The notes: a model not told the origin generated them from the letters alone. A DNA stretch of 64,000 bases from Cinclus cinclus (GCF_963662255.1 NC_085048.1:103588499-103652498); one strand, 5' to 3'; shown: positions 12,510-25,300, counted from the stretch's first letter. Made by a program: numbers and translations.

Positions 12510-15500
12510 GCTCCTCCAGAGGACAGTTCAGATTTCCCTACATTAAACACTCCCTCAGAATTGCCAAGGGGAAGTCAGATGTCTATATTTGGAAGTAACT
12601 GTCCCAGTAATGGACAAGACCCAAAACTGTCTATGGGGTGGATGGCCAGATAGAAGGGGAAAATGCAAAGGGTGCTTTTATCCTTGAATATGAACCTGAA
12701 TTTTTAAGCTACTTATTTAACTGAAGGGAGCAGGTCTGGGTTACAGGGAGTCACTATATTGATTTTCACAGCCCTGCATTCAGTTCTTTCGTTTACAGGA
12801 ACCTTGGCTTCTGGAACATTTAGATATTTGGCTACCTCTGTCCTATTGTAAATTGCCATTTGGGAATGGCATCTGCCCTTCCATACAGTAAGTCCTAACC
12901 TGATCCAGGAATTGCTGGAAGGGCAGCAGCTGACCCTGGTCCAAGCTGTCAGTGACTTAAATGCAGGCAGAATTGTGTCAGTGCCCAGGAACACCCCTGG
13001 CACTACTGAATTTACCAGCAGAGCTGGAGTCACAGCAGGAGCACTCCTGGCTCCATAGCAGAGCGGTCAGCATTGCTTCCAGCAGCACAGCCTGAGACAG
13101 GCACTGTGTGAGGTGCTGGGAGGGCTCTGCTCCCACCTTTCCAGTCCTCCTGGGACAATTTTCCCTCTGTTTGCTATCTCAGTGCTGACCTTCTGAGCAG
13201 TGGGGTGAGCTCCCAGCACGTGCCTTCTTCAGTGCTGGGATGTGGAATGAGCACAGTGAAGCAGCTGATCCACAGATCCCACATTGCCTGTCACTTCCTA
13301 GAAACCACTGGCAAGGAAACATGCACTGGAGACATTTCCTCATTGCTGGTGAGCGTGGTCTCATCTGGTGCTGCTCTCCAGCTGGATCTTCAACATGTCA
13401 AACTAGTCAAATACAGTTCTTTAAATGAGAGAAAAATGTTTCATGCCCAGAAATGAATGCAAACAGTAAATCCATGTCTCTGTGCTCCTCTCTCCCCAAT
13501 TCCTAACTGCTGAATGTATTCATGAAGCTCTGAGCACATCTTTGTCTACTGACTGACTGTGCTGCTGTTGAAACATAGATGTTGTACAATAGTTTAACCT
13601 GCACAGAGGTGCAAAGTGCAGTACCTGAAATGGCTTTGGAATAAAGGAAAGGTTGGGGAAAAGCTGCTGAGAGAAACCAGTTTGTTTTACGAAGTGCTGT
13701 GGAGGTATGAGGCTGAAGTGTGTGTTTTCTTCCCTCCATCTTCATGGGGGAATGGATTCTGGGGAAGTGGAAAATTCTATTTTTCACTCCTTTTAGGAAT
13801 CATTTTTGGAGAAGATGTTTGTAAGAATGGATACTGTGAATGGGCTATTAAAATTTAAACTTTTCCCATTCCCTTGATAGTGCTTTGAGGGGCTCATCCC
13901 ATGTATTTCTTCCAACAAGCCCAAAAGGGACTCCGGGAAAGCTGGCACTTCATTCAGGGGATGCATCTGTCAGTGTGTGTAGCTGATCAGGTGCAGCGTG
14001 GTGGGTAGGATTAATCCCAGAGTGGCAAGGTGAGGTCAGAGCCACAAGCAATCCTCCAGATTAACCATTAAAAGGAGTCATCCTACAAGGACAAAAATTG
14101 GGGAATAAAACAAAATGTTTCATTGAAATCCAAATTGTAAGAGATTAATAAAAGCACAAAGGAGTAACAAAAGGAAAAAGCAGGAGAGAAGCAGCTAATG
14201 CTTGACACACTCTTCCTTACCATGTTCCTCATCTTTGCTGGAGGAGAACCCTGTTCTCTCTTACCTTACAAATGGCACTGCTCAGTCTTTCCTTCTTTCT
14301 GGAAAAGTGTGTCCATTCTTAAGGAGACTCTGATTGTAACAGCACAATGGGACTGTGCTTGCAGTTGCCAGGCTGGACAAAGAGAACCTGGAGGGTTTCA
14401 CACCAGCTGTTTCCACCACAGCAAGACTGACAAATTCTGTTCCCCATTCATACTATTAGTGGTAATCACGAAGTGACTAGATGTCCTCCTTCCCAAGTTA
14501 AAGCTCATTTGACTAGGATAAAAGCACTTGGGAGAAAATACAGATCATTAAGAAGTAAATACAGGGAACATAAATTTTGTGTGCCAGATCTGTAGCTGTG
14601 TTCAGTGTGGAACCTTATTAAGCCCTAATTTCTATATATTTCTGTGGTGAGCCTGTGTTGTGGCTTATCTCTCAAGACAGCTGATCTCCCCTTTTCTCCT
14701 CTGACGGCTTTTAACTATATGATATTCTTTAGATCTGCAGTATCTCACCCTGTGTCTTCACTGGAGACTGATCCTTGAAGTCAAGAGCTTCTCTGCTGTG
14801 TTTCAAGTGTGTCCTGGGACACTGTGTATGACTTTCCAGCACATGCCACTATCCTCATAATAATGGGAGGATAATAGGAGTTATACTGCATGTCTGGATA
14901 ACTAGGTTAGATATCTGTTTTCTTTGATTGTTGCCTGGCATCTCTCTGTCTATCACATCTACATTTTCCCTTTGTTGTGGGAGGCGATTTCCCCTTCGAT
15001 AGGTTGACTTGTGCATTAACATTTCTTAGTAGAGAACTGCAGCTTTCAGCACACTTATTCTCTCATTGTCTGCACATGTTTGTTTCCAGTGTAAAAATTT
15101 CAGACAACCTCCCACTTTTTCTGTCATCCTCCTTTCAAATGAGAATGCCATGAATGATCTGAAGGGCACAGGAAAAAAAGAGCCTTCTGTTACTTAATAA
15201 TTTCTTTTTAAGTCTCTTTCCTTCTTATTAACTTTGATATTTGTGTAGAGATATTTTGAGGTCTCATATCCTATTTTTGTTCTTTGAATATGATATTATC
15301 TTTTGCCTTTGATAATAATTGTCATTCTGATTTTCTTTAATTGTCTCCAGACAAGGTATCTGGAGAAAGGCAAATGTTGTGGTAGGGAACTTAGTGTTTT
15401 CAGCAGAACATTATGATGAGGAAGTTAGGAGAGTGGGAAGCTGTAAGGATGTACGTAATAATGTCTTATTTTTTTATAATAAAGATATTCACTGGATTTG

Positions 15501-15724
15501 CAAAATGTGTTTGAGAGGAACACTCTTGCTAAGAAGACTTGAAACCTAAATAAGTAGGACAAGCAGAAGGCAGGCATCATCCAAGCAAAATATAAAGACT
15601 GTATATCATGCTAAGTGCTTTTAAAAGAATCCCTGAACTGTTTCCTTTCCCTATGGCCAAGAGAGCATATTGCAAACAATATGCTGTGGTATTACTTCCC
15701 ATCTTTGCTTATGTGAAATCACAT
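12510..15724. other. Unique non-coding DNA
   Basis: Open frames of 60-106 codons occur on both strands around 12713-13858, where the sequence is somewhat GC-richer (12760-13420). They overlap in antisense and have no recognisable domains, so I do not call genes. The remainder to 15724 is AT-rich and featureless, with no transposon I can name. Confidence 0.5.
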
Positions 15725-15756
15725 AAAGGAGGGAGAGGGGAGAAGGGAGAAGGAAG
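15725..15756 (+). repeat. 32-nt uninterrupted purine tract
   Basis: All 32 bases are A or G, with several GG and GGG runs on the plus strand. Such homopurine stretches can adopt triplex or G-quadruplex structures. No gene or repeat body is attached to it. Confidence 0.75.
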
Positions 15757-17865
15757 TTCTTCTGCTGTTGCCTCATTGTCGGCTCCGTCCATCCTGCTGC
15801 CCCACTCACCCGTGTGAGGGAGAAGCTGTGGTGTGTCCAGGTCAGGGCTGGTGGCAGCTCCATCCCAGCAGTCCACCTGAACCTAGCAATAAGAGGAAAA
15901 GGGAAATCACTGGAAAAACAGCCTTTCCAAGACAGGTCTAACATTTAAACTCCAGGGGAGGTGGGAGCCTTGCAACACAGTCCACATGATGGTAGTTCAG
16001 CCCAATAAGAAGAAGTCTAGGGGGAATTTAGATTTCCTAACCAAGGGATGCAGGGAATGGCAGTGTCTCCACAGGCACTGAAAATCTCTTTGTTGTCTTA
16101 AGAAGAAAGTAAAATGCCCAGCTGCAGAAGTGCTGGCCAGTGTATTTAAATACACTGGAAGGCATTGATATCTCCGAGGAGTCTCTAAGGTGTATTTGAT
16201 CTATTACTTTGCATGCTGTATGAAATAATAAATAACCCAACAGATACCGCGCTGCATGACAAATTTGAAAGTATTTTCACTTAATCTCTGCCTTGATGAG
16301 ACACTAATCTGTCTTTTAAAATATTTTCTAAGGTGTCCTCACAGACCTATCAGAATTAATGGTGTATTCCATTGTACTCTGGATTGTTGAAAACACAATA
16401 GCACATTATTGCCTTGCGCTAGAGATACGATCACCTCGTACTAGAGACATTTAGCAGGTAAATACAGTGGACAGCAGGCGGTGGGATAAATACATCCCTC
16501 GCTGCACAGAAATCATGCCTCAGAAGTCAGTGGAATGAGACAAGTGTACTTGACTCCACAGTGCCGTGGTACATCCCTTGGAAAAGTAAAGCAAAGCTAC
16601 GTGCTCCACAACTACCTGTAAATAACACTCGGGAAGGCAATGTCTGTGTGGTGTTCTGAAAATGTAAAATCACTTGTTCATGGGACAATTAGCAATATCG
16701 CAATTCTTAGGGAAGACCTAAACCCTGTTATAATCAGGTTTTGAAGGTACAAAATACAAAGGTGTAGTGTACAACTGCTCAAATTCTGTGGCCAGTTTTT
16801 CTGTACACTTCTACCCTTCTGTGAACCCTCAACAAGTGTTAAGTGTTTCTGAAAATTAGGATTTGAATTCCATTCTCAAAATACATTTTGTTTAAAATTT
16901 TCCACAATAACTGGTTGCTTCAGAGTTGTTGGGTGCTTCCCTGCTCTTGGATTAATCCTGCATCAAACCCCACCTTTTATTCCCCATTTGATCATATCTC
17001 CATTTGATTCTCAGCATTTAGACTGCTGGTTTCCTTTGCCAATATAAACTGGGGGATATCAAACACAAATAAAATATTCGTGTTGATTCAGCTTTAACCA
17101 AATTCCTAGTATGGGAATTTGTTCCTAGTTGTTCTCCTAGCATGGATCTTTTCCAAATGTTCTTTTCTGGTCAGGCTCTTCAAGCAAATTTCCAAGTGTA
17201 AAGTCTTACTAGCATCTTTGGGGGGAGTTTCAGCTGACAGTCTGCTTACATAAGCAAAAGCCAAAATTTTGCAAATCATCTTTCAATGTATCCTACTTAT
17301 GGTTTACTTTTTCAATGGCCGGAAAAAAGGGAAGTTTCTATAAATGTTCCCAGTGACGCTGCCCAAAGTGTACCTTATGTACTGTACAGCAGCTCTCCTC
17401 AGAAGCTGCAATTTGAATTTGAAAAGAATTTGAAAACTATGTTGACAATTTGCATTCCCCAAAAGCACTTCAGCTGTGTTTCTACATTTTCTTGGCTTTC
17501 TAGGGGTTCTAGAAAGAAATTTCCTTCTTCCACCTCAAATCTTATCACTGAGTGCTCAGACATATTTAGGTATTTAGTCCTCCCAACCCAATCCAATTTA
17601 AGAAGTGCATGGTGCTTTCTTTCATAATTTACCAGTAAAAGTAATGACACAGAGCAGAGGTTAGAGCTGCAACAGGAATGAGAGAAAAAGGGGCACAAGG
17701 CATTATTCTCTTCCACTAAGATCTGTGGATTCTATTACAAGGATTTAGGATATTGGGGAGCTTTAAATTTAAGATCAGCTGCATAATCAGTTGGGGCCAG
17801 TTCAGTGGCTGAATCTCTTTGAAATATTACAGTGATCATTTTCACTGTTCAGCTTTTTTCCCCAG
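15757..17865. other. Unique non-coding DNA; 16240-16680 looks CNE-like
   Basis: The part at about 16240-16680 is complex, non-repetitive and keeps several CpG dinucleotides in an otherwise CpG-poor context, which may indicate constraint. A nested direct and inverted repeat at 16419-16447 lies inside it and is listed separately. The rest is plain AT-rich sequence. An open frame at 17286-17627 has no recognisable domain. Confidence 0.35.
16419..16447. repeat. Nested structure: 7-bp direct repeats around a 5-bp inverted repeat
   Basis: CTAGAGA at 16419-16425 is repeated exactly at 16441-16447. Between them TACGA (16426-16430) and TCGTA (16436-16440) form a perfect inverted repeat around a 5-bp spacer. 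No base separates the direct from the inverted elements. It could be a protein-binding site with two-fold symmetry, or coincidence; it is too small to call a transposon. Confidence 0.4.
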
Positions 17866-17870
17866 GATCT

Positions 17871-17920
17871 TTTGGACCCAGTGCCTTAAGAGCAAATAAG
17901 GGCTATGCCTAAAGATGGGA
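17871..17920 (+). repeat. Left flanking copy of the ~50-bp direct repeat
   Basis: It shares with 18253-18303 the order TTTGGAC, CAGT, CCTAAG-like, GGGCTATGCCTAAAGA (GGGCTGTGCCTAAAGA in the right copy). A handful of substitutions and one-base indels separate them. It does not resemble the 40-bp unit lying between the copies. Confidence 0.75.
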
Positions 17921-17950
17921 AAACCAAAGCCATTCCCAAATGTGGCCATG

Positions 17951-18255
17951 ATCCAGTCTGGGTTTCCCCCCATTCCAGATACCAGCCAAAATCCAGTCCG
18001 GGTTTCACCTCCCCCCCGTTCCCTATTCTGGCACAAAGCCAGTGAGGGTTTGCCTCCATTCTAGTTCCCAAGCTTGATCCAGTTTGGGTTTTGCGCCTTC
18101 CACATCTTGGTCATGACCCACTCCGGGTTCCCCTCCCCGCTCCATTCCAGATCCCAGGCTTTAATCCAGTCTAGGTTTTCCTCCGTTCTGAACTCTGGCC
18201 CAGACCCAATCTGGGCTTTTTCCCCATGGAGTATCCGGGCCTGGATCCAGACTTT
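17951..18255 (+). repeat. Tandem array, eight diverged ~40-bp units
   Basis: The core ATCCAGTCTGGGTTT and its variants start at about 17951, 17991, 18037, 18077, 18116, 18164, 18204 and 18244. The spacings are 40, 46, 40, 39, 48, 40 and 40 bp. Each core is followed by a C-rich part and an ATTCCAGAT- or GTTC-like segment. The regular period with divergent sequence marks an old minisatellite. Confidence 0.8.
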
Positions 18256-18303
18256 TTGGACACAGTACCTAAGGGCAAAGAAGGGCTGTGCCTAAAGACA
18301 GGA
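18253..18303 (+). repeat. Right flanking copy of the ~50-bp direct repeat
   Basis: It is the second copy of the sequence at 17871-17920, in the same orientation. It begins directly after the last partial array unit. Confidence 0.75.
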
Positions 18304-20001
18304 GCCGAGCTGCTCCTTCATTTTCAGCTGTGTCTAGAAACGTTTGGTTGGTGTTTCCCCGGGGGCAGCTCATTCTATTCCCGTGTTTCAGCCGTGCAGG
18401 TGAAAGAACTTCTCTTTCTCCAGCTAATTACACTGAGATGTGTTTCATCCTGAAGCAGGAGTGGGACGCACTGAGCTGTAGGTGGGACAGTGCCACCACT
18501 TGGGTTGTCACTGATGTAGGGCAGGTGGTGATTACAGCTCTGGCAGGTGACATTTTGGCTCCTGGGCTCTGCATGAGCACAGTGTTCTTTCTCTTGCCTT
18601 ACTCCTCTCCTTTGCAGAATGTGGAAATGTGGAAGATACACAGTCTGTAGGATAAGGAGAAGGTGGGTCTGTATTTAGCAGCGCAGGGAAAGCTTACAGG
18701 GAAAGCTTTTCCAGCATCTTCGTGGAAGGGTTTGTGCCCAGATACAGCTGTGACAAAAGTCCAGCCCTTTTCAGCCTGTTGTGTGTCCATTCCTCCTTCA
18801 GAGGAGATGAGAAGAATCATTACTGTGTCCCTTAGGTTTTCTGTTCCTACCTTGAGCCGAAGCCAACTTCCCTCAGGCTTAATTCAAGATTTAGTAGTGT
18901 TGGAAACACCAAAGAGAGGAGGAAAGAGGGGGGAAAATGTAGCTGCTTTTTGTGCCTGAAGTGATGCAGATTCTTCTGTGTAAGAAGAGGTGCTACCTGC
19001 TTTCTCTAGTTCTGTTTTTGTGTTGTACTGCTGATAATAACAAGAAAAGATTATGTGAGCCTGAAAATGATAGGATGTTTTTTGCTGTTGGTTCTTGCTT
19101 TTGACGCTGCTCCTTCACATGTTACTTTTCCCATTAGAAGTAGGAAATGAGCCCAAATTTGTTTCGTTTTTTTTTTTTTTAATTTTAAATGATAATTGTA
19201 AATGCAAGTCTTTTCTGCAGTCCTTAGACTACATCCCTCATTTCCTTCAGTTAGTGCCATAATGTAAGAGCAATATTTTATAAAAGCTGTCCCTGACTTA
19301 TCCTGTCTCTTCTGTTCTTTACAAAATGAGGGAAGAAAATGACAATTTATTTAAACAAAAGATAAGATGGATGTATAATAATAAGGAAACATGAAAAAAA
19401 CCCTAAAGCTGCTAGTGTTCTTTGTTTCCATAGGCAATCATTTGATTTGAAGTAATTTTAGCCAAATATTTTTATTCTTTTTCATTGTTGTTTTTGTAAG
19501 CTCTAATTCAAGTGTTATGAAATCTAATTATACAAGAAAGATTTGTCTAAATTCAAAGCAAAATCCCAAACATAATAATAAAATTGCTATACATTCCCAG
19601 CTCAGTTCCTGTGAATATTAGTTCTCTGTTCAAAGGCTCTCCATAGGATTCAATTTTGACCTAGAAGAAGGTGGCAAAATGTATCATCTCATAGTGATAA
19701 AACAATATGAGTACAAATGGACTCAATCCAGTTCTGATGCAAGTTGTAAACAATTAAAAGTACATGAGCTACAATGCCCAGAGCTGATAGCTGAGGACAT
19801 TACTGCACGCTTGGGGTAACACTAGGAACCAGGAAAACAATTGTTTCACAATAGGACATAAAAGCAACAGAAAATATTTGTCTCGGTGGAGCAGCACAGC
19901 CTTGCAGGGCCGTGGTGTGGGGAAGATTTTTCAGCAGGCTGGCACAAGCCTGAGTGATGCGTAATGGCAGCAGGGAATGGATTTCTGCATAGCTGAGTAG
20001 G
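18304..20001. other. Unique non-coding DNA
   Basis: Several overlapping open frames of 70-120 codons occur at 18288-18959 on both strands and show no recognisable domain. A 27-nt purine tract lies at 18911-18937 and a 14-nt T run at about 19167-19180. No transposon is identified. Confidence 0.5.
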
Positions 20002-20009
20002 TGACGTCA
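20002..20009. promoter_or_regulatory. Perfect cAMP-response-element palindrome TGACGTCA
   Basis: The full 8-bp CRE, the consensus site for CREB/ATF bZIP factors, is present and retains its central CpG in a CpG-poor context. There is no recognisable promoter next to it, so a regulatory role is only a possibility. Confidence 0.3.
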
Positions 20010-22314
20010 TGAAAAAAGGACTATTTATCACCATAATTTAACACAAGATGCAACACAATGGCTTGATGGATGCTTTTTATGGTTTTCAGCCAATCATAAT
20101 AATGGATCTATTGACTAAAGTTTTAGATGCCCTTTATATACCCTTTGTGGATAGAAAAAGAGCAGTGAAAACAGAGACCGAAGAGGCTGAGAATAAGTCA
20201 GAAAATATTTGCCAGGAATGTTTTCAAAATTAAGGCCTCCTGTGTAACAGCCTTTTGACCTAAAGCTTCCCTAGTTATGTCTTTAAATCCCTAAAAGCTA
20301 ATGAGGCTCAACAAGAATACTTCAATTGAATGTTGGAGTAAAAAATAACTGGGGAAGTAAATCTGAAATGTTCTGACTTTGCCTTGGCAGTTCTGACTGA
20401 GATTCTCCTTGCTGAAGTGTTGTGTTAGGAACTTTGGCACGTGGATGTCGTCCTCAGTTTGGGCACTGAGGCAGGAGCAGGGAAGGAGAGAGGAGTTTTC
20501 CTTTCTGCTTTTAATGTGAAGCTGTTAATACACAAGAACAAAAAGTCCATTGTGCAGACCTGCCCTGTCTTCTCCTGCCTCCTTGGTCTCCTCTGGTAAC
20601 TTTTTCTCCAGGCTTTGTTACTTTGCTGTCACCTGTTTGCCAGATAGAAGGGAAGACAGGGGTTGTCCCTTCTCAGCTTGATGATTCCAGCAGCTCCCTG
20701 GGAGCTGCCAGATGAAAGTTTAAATTCTTTTAGGATGAAGATGGCTTAGCAGGTTCCCAAAGGGAGTAGGAAATCTAACTTGCAGAGGATGTCTCCTTAG
20801 GGAGGTGCTTTGATTTGGGAGAGAAGGGAACTAAACAGAGGATCCTCCTTGGACCAGAAGCTTCATTTCTCGACCCTGGAAAACCTCCTGGATTTTACCT
20901 CTCACCATGGGCATGTTTGTATCCCTTGCAGGCAGAACACAGGATTAATGGCTGAAGTTGGGTGTTTTGCAAGGATAGGGAGTATGGGCAGAGCTTTCCA
21001 GCAAAGATAGGGACAGCTTTTGGGATTTCATGTAAAATTTTTGGGTGACTCTGGGAATTGATTTGGGATGTTAAGTGCTAGCCCATCTCTGAAGTATTCC
21101 TAGGGCAAGGAAATACACCTGATTCTCATCTCCAGATGCTGTGCTTCCACAAAGGGATGATCAAAGAAACAAGGAGGCAACAGCTCCATAACTGCTTCCA
21201 AACTGGATGGATGGAAGGGGTTTTCTGAATATTGCTGTGGTTTTTAGTGTGTTCTCTGACTGAACGGTGGGAAATTAATTCAGGTTCTTGATGCTGGCAT
21301 GTTGAATCTTCCCTTCTTGTTATTTTTTGTGATCTGACTCCATGGAAAGTCCTGAAACACCTGAAACTGAGTTCTAAATTAACGATTTATGTTTTCTTGC
21401 TTTTTCTACATTAGGAATAAAACTTTTTAACCACTACATTTTGGAGGTACACACAAACAGAATCAAAAAGACAAGTGTGTGCTTGTGAATTCAAAAGTGA
21501 AAGTTCAGTCAACATGAACAGGTTCTTCTCTTCTGGAGTGAGTCCGTATCCAGGAGAACTGGGAAAGAACCCAGGAGTTTTGATCTCTCCATTTGGAGAA
21601 CCGCGAAAACTGGCTGAGAAGAAGAAATGCCCACAGGGAGAAATGTAGGGTTTTCCACATGACAGAACAGCACAAACCACTTGTTCGGCTGAACCTTAAA
21701 AATCTCTCCACTAAGCTGATGGAACACTGGAAGACTGAACTTCCTATTTAATTTTATATAAACTAGCCTAAAAAATTACTTCAAGCTGACTAGGATTTAA
21801 TTTTCAGTGCTAACCTTCAATTAATTTGTAACTTTCTTGGCACCCAGTTTGCTGGAAATGGCTGTAATTATGTTGTTTTCTGAACGGTGCATTCATTCAG
21901 GCCATATTCTGTAAGAGTATTTATACAGCTGTGGAAAAAATAATGGTATTTAGGGGGGATGGGGGAATGCTAATAGAAAACTTATTGAAAAAAATCTGAA
22001 TTATCGATTTTGAAAAAGTATCTTATTAACTCACACTTGATGTTTTAAACAGAATGTTTAGTTCTTAAAAGAATTTGGGATATTTTGTTGTCTTTAACAA
22101 GAAATGCATGGTCAGCTTCCCCATGGCTGCCTTTTATGCATGTTTGAGGCTGGTACAATTATATGCTGCATAACCTCACGTTGCTCTGCTGTATGAGGTT
22201 TTATAATGACAATGTTGTTTCCTAATTGATCTGCATAGCAGGGTCCAATTGCTGTTAGAGGGGAATTATTCCGAAATCTGAGAGGATGAGAACATACAGA
22301 GCAAAGTTGTTACC
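20010..22314. other. Unique non-coding DNA; 21830-22265 looks CNE-like
   Basis: No coding or transposon sequence is recognised. The 3' part (about 21830-22265) is AT-rich, complex and rich in ATGCAT, ATTA and ACAAT-type cores, resembling conserved enhancer sequence. Minus-strand frames at 21411-21727 overlap in three registers and are not credible genes. Confidence 0.35.
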
Positions 22315-22360
22315 TTCTTTTTTCAGAGAAAAAAGAAAAAAAAAGAAAAAAAGAAAAAAT
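22315..22360 (+). repeat. Pyrimidine-purine hairpin and A-rich purine tract
   Basis: TTCTTTTTTC (22315-22324) and GAAAAAAGAA (22328-22337) are perfect 10-bp inverted repeats around a 3-bp loop. The purine arm continues as GAAAAAA-type units to about 22360. It could extrude a hairpin or form triplex DNA. It may equally be a simple low-complexity tract. Confidence 0.7.
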
Positions 22361-25300
22361 CTGTAAAAATCCCTTTTAGAAGCCTTTCTTAATGCAAAAT
22401 AAATTTTCTTGGCCTATGTTGTGAAATGCTGTATGTTTTCAGATAAACAGATTCACCCTGGGTTTTTCCTCCTCAATTTCTATAAGAAATTAGAAGCTGC
22501 TGAGATTTTTGAGCACTTCTTTTAGTGTATTTGGCATTAAACATGTTTGCATGTGACTGTCTCCTCTTGTCTTTAAACAAGAGGATGCTCCCTGCTGGAA
22601 TTTATCCCTCTTGAGTCTTTCCTAGTTGAAGGTGCAGTTTATGGCAATTTAGTTGGATTCTCAGTTGTATATTTGACATAGGTTTAAGGGGCAGGAATAT
22701 TTGCACATAGGCTTAACAACCACAGTTTAGAACCAGAACTAACAAGAAAGTAAAACCATCATTAGGTTTTGAATTTTTGACTAAATTTTCAAAAAAGGGC
22801 TTTTTCTTTAATTAACTATATATCAATCCGGACATGCCAGGTGATGGACAGGAATGAATCCAAATGGATATTGGCACTGGTTGTTTCTTATTTCATAATT
22901 GGTTTATTGTAGCATCACTCAATCAATCCCAAGTTATTAATGTGTCTGTGAGTCAGATGATGTCCTAGAGAGCACATCTGCCTCTTCTTAATCCTTTAAA
23001 TATTTTATTTTGACTTTCCCAAGTAGCCACTTAAGTGGTGGAAAGGGGAAAAAATTCTCAATGGGAAGAGTAAGCAAATTTTCCTTTATTTGTGAGATTC
23101 TTACCTGTAGATTTATGACAGAAAAATTGCTTCCCTTGTACATAAAGTCTTTTACACTCAGTCTGGAGTTTTGTGGGTTTCCATATTTTTGTGGAAGGAA
23201 AGAACTGGCATACAGTGGGCTTGCCATATACTGATGTTCACAGGGCTCCTTAAAATTACTCTTTGACTTATTCATGCCATTTGTCCTCAGAAAGGAGTTT
23301 CATTGTTTCGAAAACTGCAGCAGTTGGAATGAAAAAGCCTAAAAGATTATATGGGTCTGACATATACCTTTGTATGTGGGGGACAGGATTACCTCTGGAA
23401 GAAGCAGAAACATTTCAGGATGTCTCCTGCTACACTCGTACAAAAATACAGAGTTTTTAAATTTACTGTCTGTTTTCCTGATGAAGGAAAGTTGGTTTTG
23501 ATCAGAAACTGCAGCCCTTGAATAAATATTTGTCACCCAGGAGAGTCGTGGGTGGCTAGCAATGCTTTTTGTGCTGTGGATCACCCAGATTCCCACTTTT
23601 CCTTTCGCCATGTGCAGACTCTGCTGCATTACACGGGTGGCAGGGGGAGGCTGTGGGCCATTGAGCACTGATTCTCTCAGTCCCACAATTACAGAGACAC
23701 CTGTGCTAAATAACATCCTGCTGTTCTACTTGGAAAATTACAGGGCTGGTCCCACTCTAAGATGGCCAGGTGTCCATACCTGAGCTCCCTCCCAGCTTCT
23801 GCCTCTTCCTAAGAGATGCTGCAGCCCCCACAGCTCCACGTCCATGAAATTCCTCCGTTGTTTCACACCAGCTCCTTTAAATGCTTTCCTTATTCATGGC
23901 AAGAGTATTTTTGACTGAAAAGTTCTCTCCTTTCTCTGCTCAGGTCTCAGGTTTGACCACTTGCCTTTGCAGTTTGTCTGCTTTAGCACTGCTCAACTCT
24001 CTGCCTGTTGTTTCAGGCTGCTACTCAAATTACACTTATTCCAGTTATTATTTCCATCATTTAGTATGAATTTTACAGTGATGTTGTTTTTATGCTTCCT
24101 TACCCTGACACATGTGTTAACTATACAGAAACTGTTCTTCTTCTTGTGGAAGAAATTATATACCAAAACTACCCAGTAAAAAGCTTGTTTTATGGTACTT
24201 ATAAAATTAATGCCAAAAATGTATGGTAAAGCTTGATTTTTTGACATTAATGACTGGTTATTTAACATGTTGTGCTCTTGTAGTGCCTGGAAAACAGCCC
24301 TTAGGTGTTCTAGTGTGATGTCAAATTCCCATCCAAGGATTCAAAAGTTTAAGAGGTTGTTAAGTGAAGAGTCAGGGTACAAAGCACACAGTTAAATAAC
24401 ACCTGACATGAATGAGAAGTGGAATAAATAGTCAGAATTTTAATTTTTTATTATTTTCTAATGAACCAATCCACTCTGTAATGTACTGTTAGGTGATCCT
24501 TGCACATAGCTGAGATACATTGCATTTTGTTATGTTAATGAGCATTTTCTTTGCATTTTCCTCCTTCCCTGTGGCTGCGCAACAACACTGAGCTCACATG
24601 CTGATAATCTTGATCCATACTAGCAAGTGAAATGCCTTTAGATGAGATAAATCAAGGACTAGAAATCCAGAGGCCTTAATAACTGGGTTGTGAAAACAAA
24701 AATGTCTTAATAACTGCATTTTAAGAAAAAGTATTTTGGAAGCCTCTAAGAAAAGGTGAAAATCAAATAAATAGAATTTACTATTTTATAAATTGGTAGC
24801 TCCAGGAACACCTCATCTCATGCAATTTGTGGTATGATATTTAACATGGTTAGGAAAGCCTCAGCTCCCTGTAATTCTGGCTATTGCTGTCCCTCAGGTG
24901 CAGGGCTCTGTGGTTGTTCTGAGAGCCTTGTGAATGTAAAATTTGGAAAATCACAGCCTCCAGAAGAAATGCAATGATTTCTTAAATATATCCCACTTAA
25001 GCAGTTACCATTTTGAGGGTGTTAGCAATACTGTTTATCATATTCCTGATCCTTTAACTCCTCAGTCCAAAGGCACTGGCTCACCTCAGAGCGAGAAAGA
25101 GAAGCAGAACTTATAATGAATGTATTAGAAAAATTTCTAGGAGGCCTTGACATAGTGTTCAGAGATATATATGAGAGCGTCTCCCTGGAAATAGAGGGAA
25201 AGGGTTTTTATGGAGGTCAGAAACCCTATGTCTGGCTTTGCTGGGTGATACAGTATTCATTTTTACTTCTGTCACTGTTCCAGGACTAAATATTTCTTGT

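Larger units (their letters stand above)
17866..18303 (+). repeat. Degenerate ~40-bp minisatellite bracketed by a ~50-bp direct repeat
   Basis: This composite locus has three visible parts. A ~50-bp sequence (17871-17920) precedes the array, eight diverged copies of a ~40-bp unit follow, and a second copy of the ~50-bp sequence (18253-18303) closes it, about 382 bp from the first. The units diverge from one another substantially, so the array is old. I do not recognise it as a named repeat family. Open frames across it on the minus strand simply read the repeat units. Confidence 0.75.
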
